A DNA stretch of 64,000 bases from Micromonospora halophytica (GTDB lineage Bacteria > Actinomycetota > Actinomycetes > Mycobacteriales > Micromonosporaceae). The translations under genes and the position numbers were made by a program. The notes beneath the pieces were generated by a model. That model did not search any database. It was not told the DNA's origin and saw only the letters and a list, made by a program, of their open reading frames with translations. Positions 17,264-25,051 of the stretch are shown in pieces. Positions within the stretch are counted from its first letter, which is position 1. Each line of letters begins with the position of its first letter. The stretch covers positions 82,726-146,725 of the forward strand of contig NZ_FMDN01000015.1 in NCBI RefSeq assembly GCF_900090245.1, written 5' to 3'.

Positions 17264-17561
17264 ACCGATACAACGATGTGGACGGAGAAAAGTGGTGAAA
17301 ATATGTTTTCGGGGTTAAAAGTCCGATTCTTGGTAGAGTCACCCCAGTCGTCGGTGACGATGTCTTCAGGGCGTCGCGGTCGGCAGGGCCGGCCGGCGTA
17401 ACCCGGTCGGCGGAAGCCGCGTTGAGCGGGATGCCGGGCACGCACCCCCGCTCACGTCGGGACGTCGGACGACAAGTGTCGCCAAGGGCGCCCGTGATCC
17501 GAGCCTGCGGCACGAGCCGGCACCGACCGTCGGGGCGTCGAAGTGCAGGGGGACTGTTGCC
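17264..17561. promoter_or_regulatory. Divergent intergenic region with an AT-rich island
   Basis: The 298 bases between a leftward glycosyltransferase and the rightward polymerase hold an AT-rich island at about 17278-17340 (runs such as AAAATATGTTTTC and GGTTAAAAG). This contrasts sharply with the surrounding GC content. It probably carries both promoters, but no -35/-10 pair with good spacing stands out. The rest of the gap is ordinary GC-rich sequence with no gene. A leader of over 200 bases for the polymerase is possible. Confidence 0.45.
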
Positions 17562-19070
17562 GTGCTTGATCAGCGTGTGGAATCCCGGTCCGGGGTGGCG
17601 CCGGCTCCGGCGGCGCCCGCGGTGGCCGGTCCACGGCCGGCGCAGTTGGGCGTGCCCGCGGGACTGGCCTGGCTCTGCCTGGGACTGGTGGCGCTCGCCC
17701 TGGACGCCCTGACGGACTACGGCGACCGTCGCTACCTGGCCACGCTCGCCCTCGGCGTGCTGTCCGTCGTCTTCGGACTCTGGGTCTTCTGGTGGGACGG
17801 TGGCGGACGGATCACCGCGATCGGCGCCTACAACTTCGGCTTCGCCCTCCTCGTCGGCTTCGCGGCGGTCTACCAGACGGTCAAGACGGCTGTCGAGGCT
17901 CCGCAGGTCCCACTGTTGCGCGCGATCGCACTCTGCTACTTCATCCAGGTCACCACCTGGCTTGTCTTCTGGACCAGGCGGCCGGTCCGGCCCGTGCCCC
18001 GCTACGTCCACTCGGATCCGGCGCTGACCGGCCGGATGGCGGTGTGGGGCGGCGTGCTGCTGGCGGTCGCGGTGCTGCTCGGGTTCACCGCGCAGAGTCG
18101 GCATCCGTTGGTGCAACCCGCGGGTTTCGTCGGCGTGGTGCTGTTGGGCGTCGGTCTGCTCAGCGGCAGACGCCGGAGCCGTCGCCTCTGGTACGGCCTG
18201 GTGCCGGCGGCCGGCTTCGCCGTGTACGTGATCTACCTGTTCTCCGGCTTCGGGCGCATCATTCTCGGGTCCCTGGGCCTGGCGCTCGCGATCATCCTGG
18301 CCGACCGGGCTCGTGGCCGACGGTACGTCAAGAGCGCGGTCCTGGCTGTCCTGGCGCCGACGATCTTTCTGCTCGGACGCGCCCGGGCCACCGCAGGGGA
18401 CGCCACCGCGTTCGACGTGGATCCGGACGGTATGGGTTCGGCCGTGGGGCCCTTCCATCAGTTCGCGAGGTTGCTGGGGTTCGACGACTTCGGGATGCTC
18501 CCCAGGGGTTGGGGCGACACCTTCCTCACCGCCGCCGTGGCCCTGGTGCCCCGGTCGGTGTGGCCCGACAAGCCCGTCGGGTTCGGCGCGGAACTTGTGC
18601 CGTACCTGACCCCCGAACTCGCCGGCACCGGGCACTCGGACGCGGCGCTCTTCTTCGGGGAGTGGCTGTTCAACTTCGGACCCGTCGGTCTGTTGCTGAT
18701 GATCCCGGTGACCGGACTGGCGGTCCGAGGGCTCGACGGCCTGATGAACCGGATGGCGTCGAGGTCGACGCCGGCGGGACTGATCGGCTACGTCGCCGTC
18801 GTCCTCGGCGTCGCCGGTCTCATCGATCTGCTCTGGGTGGGCACCTTCACCTACGTCGCCCGGACGGGTTCGCGTCTCCTGGTGGTCCTGGTGCTGCTCG
18901 TGATCGTCGTCCTCTGGCGGAAGGGCCTGCCGCAGGTCCCGGGCGCGATCGGCGGCGTGCCGGACGTGAATCGGCGTCGGCGCGCGCAGGGCCCGTCCTG
19001 GTCGGTCTCGAGCGGGGGCGGGGAGCGGCCGGTGCAGGTGTCGTCGCGGACGCTCACCAACCGTTCCTAG
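17562..19070 (+). CDS. Wzy-like O-antigen/polysaccharide polymerase (membrane protein)
   Basis: This 502-residue integral membrane protein has about 11-12 hydrophobic segments. A large extracytoplasmic region contains the phrase LVPRSVWPDKPVGFG, a recurring motif in O-antigen polymerase-type proteins. It would polymerise lipid-linked repeat units outside the membrane. GTG 17562 follows AGGGGGAC. The C-terminal tail of about 50 residues is basic and polar. Sequence conservation in this family is low, so the call rests on topology, the motif and its place next to capE. Confidence 0.72.
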   Translation: MLDQRVESRSGVAPAPAAPAVAGPRPAQLGVPAGLAWLCLGLVALALDALTDYGDRRYLATLALGVLSVVFGLWVFWWDGGGRITAIGAYNFGFALLVGFAAVYQTVKTAVEAPQVPLLRAIALCYFIQVTTWLVFWTRRPVRPVPRYVHSDPALTGRMAVWGGVLLAVAVLLGFTAQSRHPLVQPAGFVGVVLLGVGLLSGRRRSRRLWYGLVPAAGFAVYVIYLFSGFGRIILGSLGLALAIILADRARGRRYVKSAVLAVLAPTIFLLGRARATAGDATAFDVDPDGMGSAVGPFHQFARLLGFDDFGMLPRGWGDTFLTAAVALVPRSVWPDKPVGFGAELVPYLTPELAGTGHSDAALFFGEWLFNFGPVGLLLMIPVTGLAVRGLDGLMNRMASRSTPAGLIGYVAVVLGVAGLIDLLWVGTFTYVARTGSRLLVVLVLLVIVVLWRKGLPQVPGAIGGVPDVNRRRRAQGPSWSVSSGGGERPVQVSSRTLTNRS

Positions 19071-19109
19071 CCGGCTGTGTCCGAAATGTGCATATAAGCC
19101 AGCGTCTGA

Positions 19110-19131
19110 CGTTATCCAACGTCGTTATCCA
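19110..19131 (+). promoter_or_regulatory. Direct repeats and -10 upstream of capE
   Basis: CGTTATCCA occurs at 19110-19118 and again at 19123-19131, 13 bases apart. A TATAAG hexamer lies just upstream at about 19093-19098. Together they look like a promoter with a tandem regulator site for the capE-capF-GT operon. No known regulator motif was recognised. Confidence 0.35.
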
Positions 19132-19207
19132 GGTCAGTTCCCCTTTCTGCCGTCCGGGGCGCGCCGCCGCACAGAGATTCCGCCCGACAGAACGAACAGG
19201 AGCGTCC

Positions 19208-20245
19208 GTGAGTACACCACTTGCCGGCCGTCGAGTGTTGATCACCGGCGGCACGGGTTCCTTCGGCCGCACGATGGCCCGCCGGCTGCTCGACCGTGGC
19301 GTCGAGGAGATCCGCGTGCTCAGCCGGGACGAGGCCAAGCAGGACGCGATGCGTCGGCTGCTCGGTGACGATCGGGTGCGCTACTACGTCGGCGACGTGC
19401 GTGACCTGGACTCGGTGTACCGGGCCACCCGGGAGATGGACCTCGTCTTCCACGCGGCCGCCCTGAAGCAGGTGCCCTCGTGCGAGTTCTTCCCGCTGGA
19501 GGCCGTCCGCACCAACGTGCTGGGCAGTGCGAACGTCATCGAGGCGGCGGAACGCAGCGGGGTCGGCTCGGTGGTGATGCTGAGCACCGACAAGGCGGTC
19601 CACCCGGTCAACGCGATGGGGATCAGCAAGGCGCTGATGGAGAAGGTCGCCCAGGCGTACGCCCGCAACAACCCACGCGGCCGGACCGTGGTCTCCTGCG
19701 TCCGGTACGGCAACGTCATGTACTCGCGCGGCTCGGTCATCCCGCTCTTCGTCGAGCAGATCAGGGCGGGGGTGGCCCTGACGGTCACCAACCCTGGCAT
19801 GACCCGCTTCCTGATGTCGTTGGACGACTCGGTCGAACTGGTCGAGCACGCGTTCGAGCGGGCCCGCCCCGGGGACGTCTTCGTCCGCAAGGCCGCCGCC
19901 TGCACCATCGGTGATCTCGCCGAGGCGATCTGCCGGCTGTTCGACGTGCCGGCCAAGCTCGACGTGATCGGGGTCCGGCACGGCGAGAAGCAGGACGAGA
20001 CGCTGGCCAGCCGGGAGGAACTCGCCCGCGCCGACGACTTCGGTGACTTCTTCCGGGTACCGGTGGACGCCCGCGACCTGAACTACGCGCTCTACGTGTC
20101 CGAGGGGGAGTTCGCCGGGTCGGTCGGCGAGGACTTCAACTCCGCCAACGCGCCGCGACTCGACGTCCGGCAGATCATGGACCTGCTGCGGACGCTGCCC
20201 GAGATCCGGGCGGAGCTGGCGGTGCGGGAGCCGGTGTCGTGCTGA
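19208..20245 (+). CDS. capE: CapE, UDP-GlcNAc 4,6-dehydratase/5-epimerase
   Basis: This 345-residue SDR-fold enzyme performs the first step of UDP-L-FucNAc synthesis. The NAD(P) loop GGTGSFG is at residues 14-20, the segment FHAAALKQVPSCE is family-specific, and STDKAVHPVNAMGISKALME carries the atypical Met-x-x-x-Lys (Met137, Lys141) that replaces Tyr-x-x-x-Lys in CapE/FlaA1-type inverting dehydratases. GTG 19208 is preceded by an AGGAG site. Its end overlaps capF. The same intermediate can also feed 4-amino-sugar synthesis by a PseC-type aminotransferase. Confidence 0.92.
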   Translation: MSTPLAGRRVLITGGTGSFGRTMARRLLDRGVEEIRVLSRDEAKQDAMRRLLGDDRVRYYVGDVRDLDSVYRATREMDLVFHAAALKQVPSCEFFPLEAVRTNVLGSANVIEAAERSGVGSVVMLSTDKAVHPVNAMGISKALMEKVAQAYARNNPRGRTVVSCVRYGNVMYSRGSVIPLFVEQIRAGVALTVTNPGMTRFLMSLDDSVELVEHAFERARPGDVFVRKAAACTIGDLAEAICRLFDVPAKLDVIGVRHGEKQDETLASREELARADDFGDFFRVPVDARDLNYALYVSEGEFAGSVGEDFNSANAPRLDVRQIMDLLRTLPEIRAELAVREPVSC

Positions 20246-21363
20246 GGCTGGCCGTCACCGGCGCCGGTGGCTTCCTCGGCTGGCACGTCCGGGTGCTCAT
20301 CCGGGCGCTCGGCTGGCCGGAGCCGATCGTGATCAGCCGGGCCGACCTGGCCGACGCGGACACCGTGGCGGCCCGGATCGACGGGCTCGACCGGGTGCTG
20401 CACCTGGCCGGCGTCAACCGTGGCGAGCCGGCGGACGTCGCCGCCGGCAACGTGGAACTGGCCGCCGCGCTCGCCCGCGGGCTGCGCCGCTGCGCCGCCC
20501 CGCCCGCGGCGGTGGTCTTCGCCAACTCCGTGCAGGCCGGCAACGGAACCCCGTACGGCGACTCGAAGGCCGTGGCCGCGGCCACCCTGGCCAACGTCGG
20601 CCTCGACCTCGTCGACCTGCGGCTGCCCAATCTGTACGGGGAACACGGCCGGCCCTACTACAACTCGGTGGTGGCGACCTTCTGCCGCCAGCTCGCCGAG
20701 GGCGTACGGCCGGAGGTCCACGAGGATCGGGAGCTGACCCTCGTACACGCGACCGACGCCGCCGCGGCGCTGGTCGCCGCGCCGGCCGCCGGCCCGTGGG
20801 ACGCGACCATGCCGGGACTGCGGACCGGGGTACGGGAGCTGGCCGCCCGCCTGTCCGGGTACGCCGCCGTCTACGACGCCGGTGAGATCCCACCGCTGAC
20901 CGACCGGCACGCGGTCCGGCTGTTCAACACCTACCGTTCGCACCGTTTCCCGACGCGGCGCCCGTCGTCGCTGCCCCGACACGCCGACCGGCGGGGTGAG
21001 CTGGTGGAGGCGGTCAGGGCGCACGGTGGGCAGGGGCAGACCTTCTGTTCGCGCACCCGCCCCGGCGTCACCCGCGGCGAGCACTTCCACCTGGCGAAGG
21101 TCGAGCGCTTCGTGGTGCTGAAGGGCAGCGCCGAGATCAGCCTGCGACGGATCGGGCACGGCGACGTGGTGCGGTTCACGGTCACCGGTGACCGACCGGT
21201 GGCGGTGGACATGCCGACGATGTGGGCCCACAACATCACCAACACCGGGTCGGACGACCTGCTCACCCTCTTCTGGACCAACGAACTGTTCGATCCGACC
21301 CGGGCGGACACCTGGCCCGAGCCGGTCGAGCGCAGGGCCGGGACACCGGCGGTGACGGTGTGA
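20239..21363 (+). CDS. capF: CapF, bifunctional epimerase/reductase with cupin domain
   Basis: This 374-residue two-domain protein is the second step of UDP-L-FucNAc synthesis: C-3 epimerisation by the cupin domain and C-4 reduction by the SDR domain. The SDR domain has TGAGGFLGW (7-15) and the catalytic Tyr106-x-x-x-Lys110 in TPYGDSK. The C-terminal cupin (about 250-365) has TRGEHFHLAKVERFVVLKG with His282 and His284 as likely zinc ligands. The two-domain layout is diagnostic of CapF/WbjC. GTG 20239 overlaps the capE stop by seven bases, and its own stop overlaps the next start. Confidence 0.92.
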   Translation: MLRLAVTGAGGFLGWHVRVLIRALGWPEPIVISRADLADADTVAARIDGLDRVLHLAGVNRGEPADVAAGNVELAAALARGLRRCAAPPAAVVFANSVQAGNGTPYGDSKAVAAATLANVGLDLVDLRLPNLYGEHGRPYYNSVVATFCRQLAEGVRPEVHEDRELTLVHATDAAAALVAAPAAGPWDATMPGLRTGVRELAARLSGYAAVYDAGEIPPLTDRHAVRLFNTYRSHRFPTRRPSSLPRHADRRGELVEAVRAHGGQGQTFCSRTRPGVTRGEHFHLAKVERFVVLKGSAEISLRRIGHGDVVRFTVTGDRPVAVDMPTMWAHNITNTGSDDLLTLFWTNELFDPTRADTWPEPVERRAGTPAVTV

Positions 21364-22598
21364 AGATCGGACTGCTCACCCAGTGGTTTCCACCCGAGCC
21401 GGCGTACATTCCCGGCGGCCTCGCCACGGAACTCGCCGGTCGTGGTCACGAGGTCCGGGTGCTCACCGCGTTCCCGAACTACCCGGGCGGACGGATCTAC
21501 CCGGGTTACCGGCAGCGGTGGGGGACACGGGAGACGTACGCAGGAGCGGTCGTGCGGCGCGTGCCGGTGTACCCGAGCCACGACGCGTCGGCCGTCGGAC
21601 GGGTGGGCAACTACCTCTCCTTCGGCGTCACCAGCTCGCTCGCGGCGCTCCGTCACCTGCGCGACGTGGACGCGGTCTACGTCTACCACCCACCGGCCAC
21701 CACGGTGGCCGCCACCGTCCTGCCCCGACTGATCCGGCGGACCCCCGTGCTGCTGCACGTACAGGACATCTGGCCGGAGTCGGTCACCGCCTCCGCGATG
21801 GCTCCCGACGGCACGGTGGGACGGCTCCTGGAGCGGACGCTCGCGGCGACCATGCGTCGGATCTACCGGACAGCCGACGCGATCGCCGTGCTCTCCCCGT
21901 CGATGGGCGAGCTCGTCGTCGAACGTGGCGCCGATCCGGCCCGGGTGCGGGTGGTCTTCAACTGGACCCAGGAGGAGCTGTTCCGTCCGCTGCCGCCGAC
22001 CCCTGCCGCGCGGACGGCCGTCGGGCACCGGGGCCGGTGCACCGTGATGTTCGCCGGCAACATGGGTCCCTTCCAGCGGATCGAGACGGCCGTACGCGCG
22101 GCCGCGGCGCTGACCGACCGCGTCGACCTGGTGCTGGTGGGGTCCGGCACCGAGGAGGACCAGGCGCGGCGACTGGCCACCGACCTCGGGGCGACGAACG
22201 TCCGGTTCCTCGGTCGACGACCGCCGCACGAGATGCCCGATCTGTACGGGGCGGCGGACTTCCAACTGGTGATCCTGCGCGACCTGCCGGCACTGCGGGG
22301 CACCGTCCCGTCCAAGCTGCAGGCGGCGCTGGCCTGCGCCCGGCCGGTGGTCGTCGCCGCACACGGCGACGCGGCCGGCCTGGTGCGGGCGCACCGCGTC
22401 GGGTTGACCTGCCCGCCGGAGGACTGGCGGGCCCTGGCCGACCGGTTCGCGGCCGCAGCGGCGATGCCCGAGGCGGAGCGGGCCGAGATGGGCCGCCGGG
22501 CCCGGCAGGTCTACCTCGAGCGGATGTCATTGCGTACGGGTGTCGACCAGATCGAGGACATGCTCGTCAAGATCGCAGCCGGCGGGCGCGGGGTGTGA
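21360..22598 (+). CDS. GT4 glycosyltransferase, WbuB-like (probable L-FucNAc transferase)
   Basis: The 412-residue protein begins VKIGLLTQWFPPEPAYIPGG, the N-terminus of WbuB/WcaI-type GT4 enzymes. GNMGPFQRIET marks the donor-domain linker and TVPSKLQAALACARPV lies near the C-terminus. In enterobacterial O-antigen clusters WbuB transfers L-FucNAc. Direct coupling to capE-capF by a GTGA overlap (GTG 21360) makes L-FucNAc transfer the best guess. This is inference from context; donor specificity cannot be read from motifs. Confidence 0.82.
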   Translation: MKIGLLTQWFPPEPAYIPGGLATELAGRGHEVRVLTAFPNYPGGRIYPGYRQRWGTRETYAGAVVRRVPVYPSHDASAVGRVGNYLSFGVTSSLAALRHLRDVDAVYVYHPPATTVAATVLPRLIRRTPVLLHVQDIWPESVTASAMAPDGTVGRLLERTLAATMRRIYRTADAIAVLSPSMGELVVERGADPARVRVVFNWTQEELFRPLPPTPAARTAVGHRGRCTVMFAGNMGPFQRIETAVRAAAALTDRVDLVLVGSGTEEDQARRLATDLGATNVRFLGRRPPHEMPDLYGAADFQLVILRDLPALRGTVPSKLQAALACARPVVVAAHGDAAGLVRAHRVGLTCPPEDWRALADRFAAAAAMPEAERAEMGRRARQVYLERMSLRTGVDQIEDMLVKIAAGGRGV

Positions 22599-22607
22599 CG
22601 GTGACCG

Positions 22608-22624
22608 CACCGGCCTGACCGGTG
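22608..22624. terminator. Short hairpin after the capEF-GT operon
   Basis: CACCGG and CCGGTG pair around a 5-base loop between convergent genes (ends at 22598 and 22671). The stem is short, so the call is modest. Confidence 0.4.
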
Positions 22625-22670
22625 TCGTCAAGGGCACGGCGTCGCGGGCACCCGCGCCCATCGTGGCCGC

Positions 22671-23309
22671 TCAGTGCCCGTTCGGGGCGTACGCCACCGG
22701 TTCCGACCCCACCCGTTCGACGCCGGACACGGGCACCGGCCGGGGCCCGCAGACGCGCTCGACGTACTCGTCGGCATCCGGCAGGGCGTCGAAGTCGGAC
22801 CGCAGCGCCGCCACCCGGATCAGGTCCCGCCACTCGCCCCGCCGGAAGACCGAGGCGCGTTCCCGGCCCTCCACCCGGAAGCCGCAGCGACGGACGTACG
22901 CGCCGAGGCTCGCGCCGTTGAAGTCGAGGATCGTGCTGTGCAGCCGGCGCAACCCCACCTCGTAGAAGGCCCACGCCATGAGCAGCTTGATGGCGTCACT
23001 GCCCGCACCCTTGGGTGCCAGCCCCGGCATGAGCTTCGCGGCGGTCAGGGCGGACTGGTTGTGCCAGTCGAGCTCCCAGAGGCCGGTGAGCCCGATGGGC
23101 TCGCCGGTCGCCTGGTCCGTCACGGTCAACCGATGGAGGTGCGGGTCGCCGATCGACCTCTGCAACCACTCCCGTTGTCCTTCGGCGCTGATCGGCCAGC
23201 CCCACCCGACGACGTGCGTCCGCACGGGGGTGCAGTTGGCCAACGCCGCCAGGAAGTCCAGGTCGTCGGCGCGCACGGGGCGCAGCTCGACGAGTCGTCC
23301 GGTCAGCAT
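22671..23309 (-). CDS. GNAT-family N-acetyltransferase (RimJ/PseH-like)
   Basis: The 212-residue protein has the RimJ/RimL-type GNAT fold: N-terminal VELRPVRADDLDFLAAL, a beta4 segment EPIGLTGLWELDW, the acetyl-CoA loop around GLAPKGAGSDAIKLL, and C-terminal LHSTILDFNGASLGAYVRRCGF. ATG 23309 is chosen because GGAGG lies a few bases upstream. It ends a leftward operon with two aminotransferases, so acetylation of an amino sugar, as PseH or PglD does, is plausible. Protein N-terminal acetylation is the main alternative. Confidence 0.82.
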   Translation of the reverse strand: MLTGRLVELRPVRADDLDFLAALANCTPVRTHVVGWGWPISAEGQREWLQRSIGDPHLHRLTVTDQATGEPIGLTGLWELDWHNQSALTAAKLMPGLAPKGAGSDAIKLLMAWAFYEVGLRRLHSTILDFNGASLGAYVRRCGFRVEGRERASVFRRGEWRDLIRVAALRSDFDALPDADEYVERVCGPRPVPVSGVERVGSEPVAYAPNGH

Positions 23310-24424
23310 GGTGCCTCCTTCGTGGCCGCCGAGGCGGCCCGGGTCGGTGCCGACCCCCGCATCGGCGGCACCTCGGTCCGGTCGGAACCGGTGTCCCGAC
23401 CGGCCGGGACGAGCCGTCGGACGGCCGCGGCCACCCGCGTCATGTCCTCGGGCCCCCACCGGAAGTCGGTGTGCAGGTGGAGCATCCGGCGGGAGTACGC
23501 GACGAACCGCTCCGGTGCGTCCGCGTCGTCCATCGGCCAGAGCACCGCCGGGTAGATGCGGGCGGAGAGCAGTCCGCGTCGTACCGCCTCGCGTCGCTGC
23601 GCGGAGTCGAACAGCAGGATGACGCCGTACGGGTCCGCCGACACCGTCACGCCCGCGATCCCGGTCAGTCCCCGTGCCAGCACCTCGGTGTTCCTGAGCC
23701 GCTTCCGGCGCATGTCGTGCACGGGAAGCCGGTCCAGCAGGTACCGGGTGTGCGGGGACGCCGCGCACGGCCGCGACCGGCCCAGCTCCTTCTCGCCGGC
23801 GGCGTAGCGGGCGAGATACCGCTCCTTCTCCGCCGCGCCACCCGCGTGGGCCAGGTACGCCGACTTCATCGCCATCGCCGAGACGATCGTCGCGACGGCG
23901 GCGAGGTGCCGGTCGTCCTCGAGCGGCTGCGGCGGCAGGCCCCGTCCACGCGGCGACCAGAGGGCGCCACCGTCGGGCACCGGCAGGGTCTTGCGCAGGG
24001 CGGCGACGACGAAGTCCGGGCACAGGTCCGGCAGCCACGGCGCCAGCGGGTCGTGGGTGGCGTCCACGATCAGCCCCGCGCCCGGCCCGACCGGCAGCAC
24101 CGGTGGCCGGCCGAAGAACGAGACGGCGAGCACCACCTCGCCCGGCCCGGGGTCGGGTCTCACCACCGGGCCGTGCGGCCCGGCCTCGTACCGGGACACC
24201 GGCACGACCGTCGACAGTGCCCGCACGACCGGCGGGCAGTAGTAGGCGGGCACATGGACCCGGTCCCACCCGTGAACCTCGTGGCCGAACCGCAGCAGCG
24301 CGGCGAGTGCCTGTCGACCGTTGCCGTAGAGCCGCATCGGCCGGGGATCGTCCGTCCAGCCGGCACCGGCACCCGTCCACAGCGGAAACGACGATCCGAC
24401 CTCCCAGCGGGTGCCGGGGGTCAC
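23303..24424 (-). CDS. PLP-dependent aminotransferase-fold protein (DegT-like)
   Basis: The 373-residue protein looks like a divergent fold-type I PLP enzyme. GRQALAALLRFGH with HVPAYYCPPVVRAL resembles the start of the cofactor domain, LIVDATHDP supplies the aspartate for the pyridine nitrogen, and VVAALRKTLPVPDGGALW carries the probable Schiff-base lysine. It is more divergent than the DegT protein at 26089. A sugar aminotransferase is likely from context; the substrate is unknown. GTG 24424 overlaps the sugar transferase stop (GTGA), so the genes are coupled. Confidence 0.72.
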   Translation of the reverse strand: MTPGTRWEVGSSFPLWTGAGAGWTDDPRPMRLYGNGRQALAALLRFGHEVHGWDRVHVPAYYCPPVVRALSTVVPVSRYEAGPHGPVVRPDPGPGEVVLAVSFFGRPPVLPVGPGAGLIVDATHDPLAPWLPDLCPDFVVAALRKTLPVPDGGALWSPRGRGLPPQPLEDDRHLAAVATIVSAMAMKSAYLAHAGGAAEKERYLARYAAGEKELGRSRPCAASPHTRYLLDRLPVHDMRRKRLRNTEVLARGLTGIAGVTVSADPYGVILLFDSAQRREAVRRGLLSARIYPAVLWPMDDADAPERFVAYSRRMLHLHTDFRWGPEDMTRVAAAVRRLVPAGRDTGSDRTEVPPMRGSAPTRAASAATKEAPC

Positions 24425-25050
24425 TCCACCCGCTCCAGCATGGGCACCAGCAGGCCGACGTCGTCGATCTCCTCCAGTGACTGTCCGCGGATCTCGCCGC
24501 GGCGGAACGGCTCGGCCAGGGTCCGCACCAGGATCGCCAGGTCCAGTGGGAGCGACCAGTTCTCCACGTACTCGACGTCGAGGTCCAGCCGCTGGCCGAG
24601 GGTGAGCGAACGTCGGCCGCTCACCTGGGCCAGGCCGGTGATGCCGGGCCTGACCTCGTGTCGCCGCGCGTGTCGCGCGCTGTAGCGGGGCAGGTAGTCC
24701 ATCACCAGCGGCCGGGGTCCGACCAGACTCATCCGGCCGGTGACCACCTGGAACAGCTCCGGCAGCTCGTCGAGGCTGGTCCGACGCAGGAAGCGGCCCA
24801 CCCGGGTGGAGCGGATCTCGTCGGTGGTCCACAGCTGCTCGCCGGGGGCCGGCGGGCGCATGGTGCGGAACTTGCACAGCAGGAACGGTTCGCCGTGCAG
24901 GCCGGGGCGGAGCTGGCGGAACAGCACGGGCCGTCCGGAGGTGAGCACGATGGCGAGGGCGATCACCGCCATCAGCGGGCTCAACAGCACCAGCAGGACA
25001 CCCGCCACGGTGACGTCCATGAGCCGTTTGGTGATTCGGCGCCGGGCCAT
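24421..25050 (-). CDS. PglC/WbaP-type initiating sugar-phosphate transferase
   Basis: The 209-residue protein is the short monotopic form (PglC-like). After a basic start RRRITKRLMDVTVAG come the membrane hairpin (about 10-40), then LLCKFRTMR, LRRTSLDELPELFQV, SLVGPRPLV and RPGITGLAQVSGRRSL. These motifs define enzymes that transfer a sugar-1-phosphate to undecaprenyl phosphate, the first step in repeat-unit assembly. The sugar may be GlcNAc, FucNAc or a diacetamido sugar. ATG 25050 has GAGG upstream and follows the previous stop closely. It is the only initiating transferase in the locus. Confidence 0.92.
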   Translation of the reverse strand: MARRRITKRLMDVTVAGVLLVLLSPLMAVIALAIVLTSGRPVLFRQLRPGLHGEPFLLCKFRTMRPPAPGEQLWTTDEIRSTRVGRFLRRTSLDELPELFQVVTGRMSLVGPRPLVMDYLPRYSARHARRHEVRPGITGLAQVSGRRSLTLGQRLDLDVEYVENWSLPLDLAILVRTLAEPFRRGEIRGQSLEEIDDVGLLVPMLERVE

Positions 25051-25051
25051 G

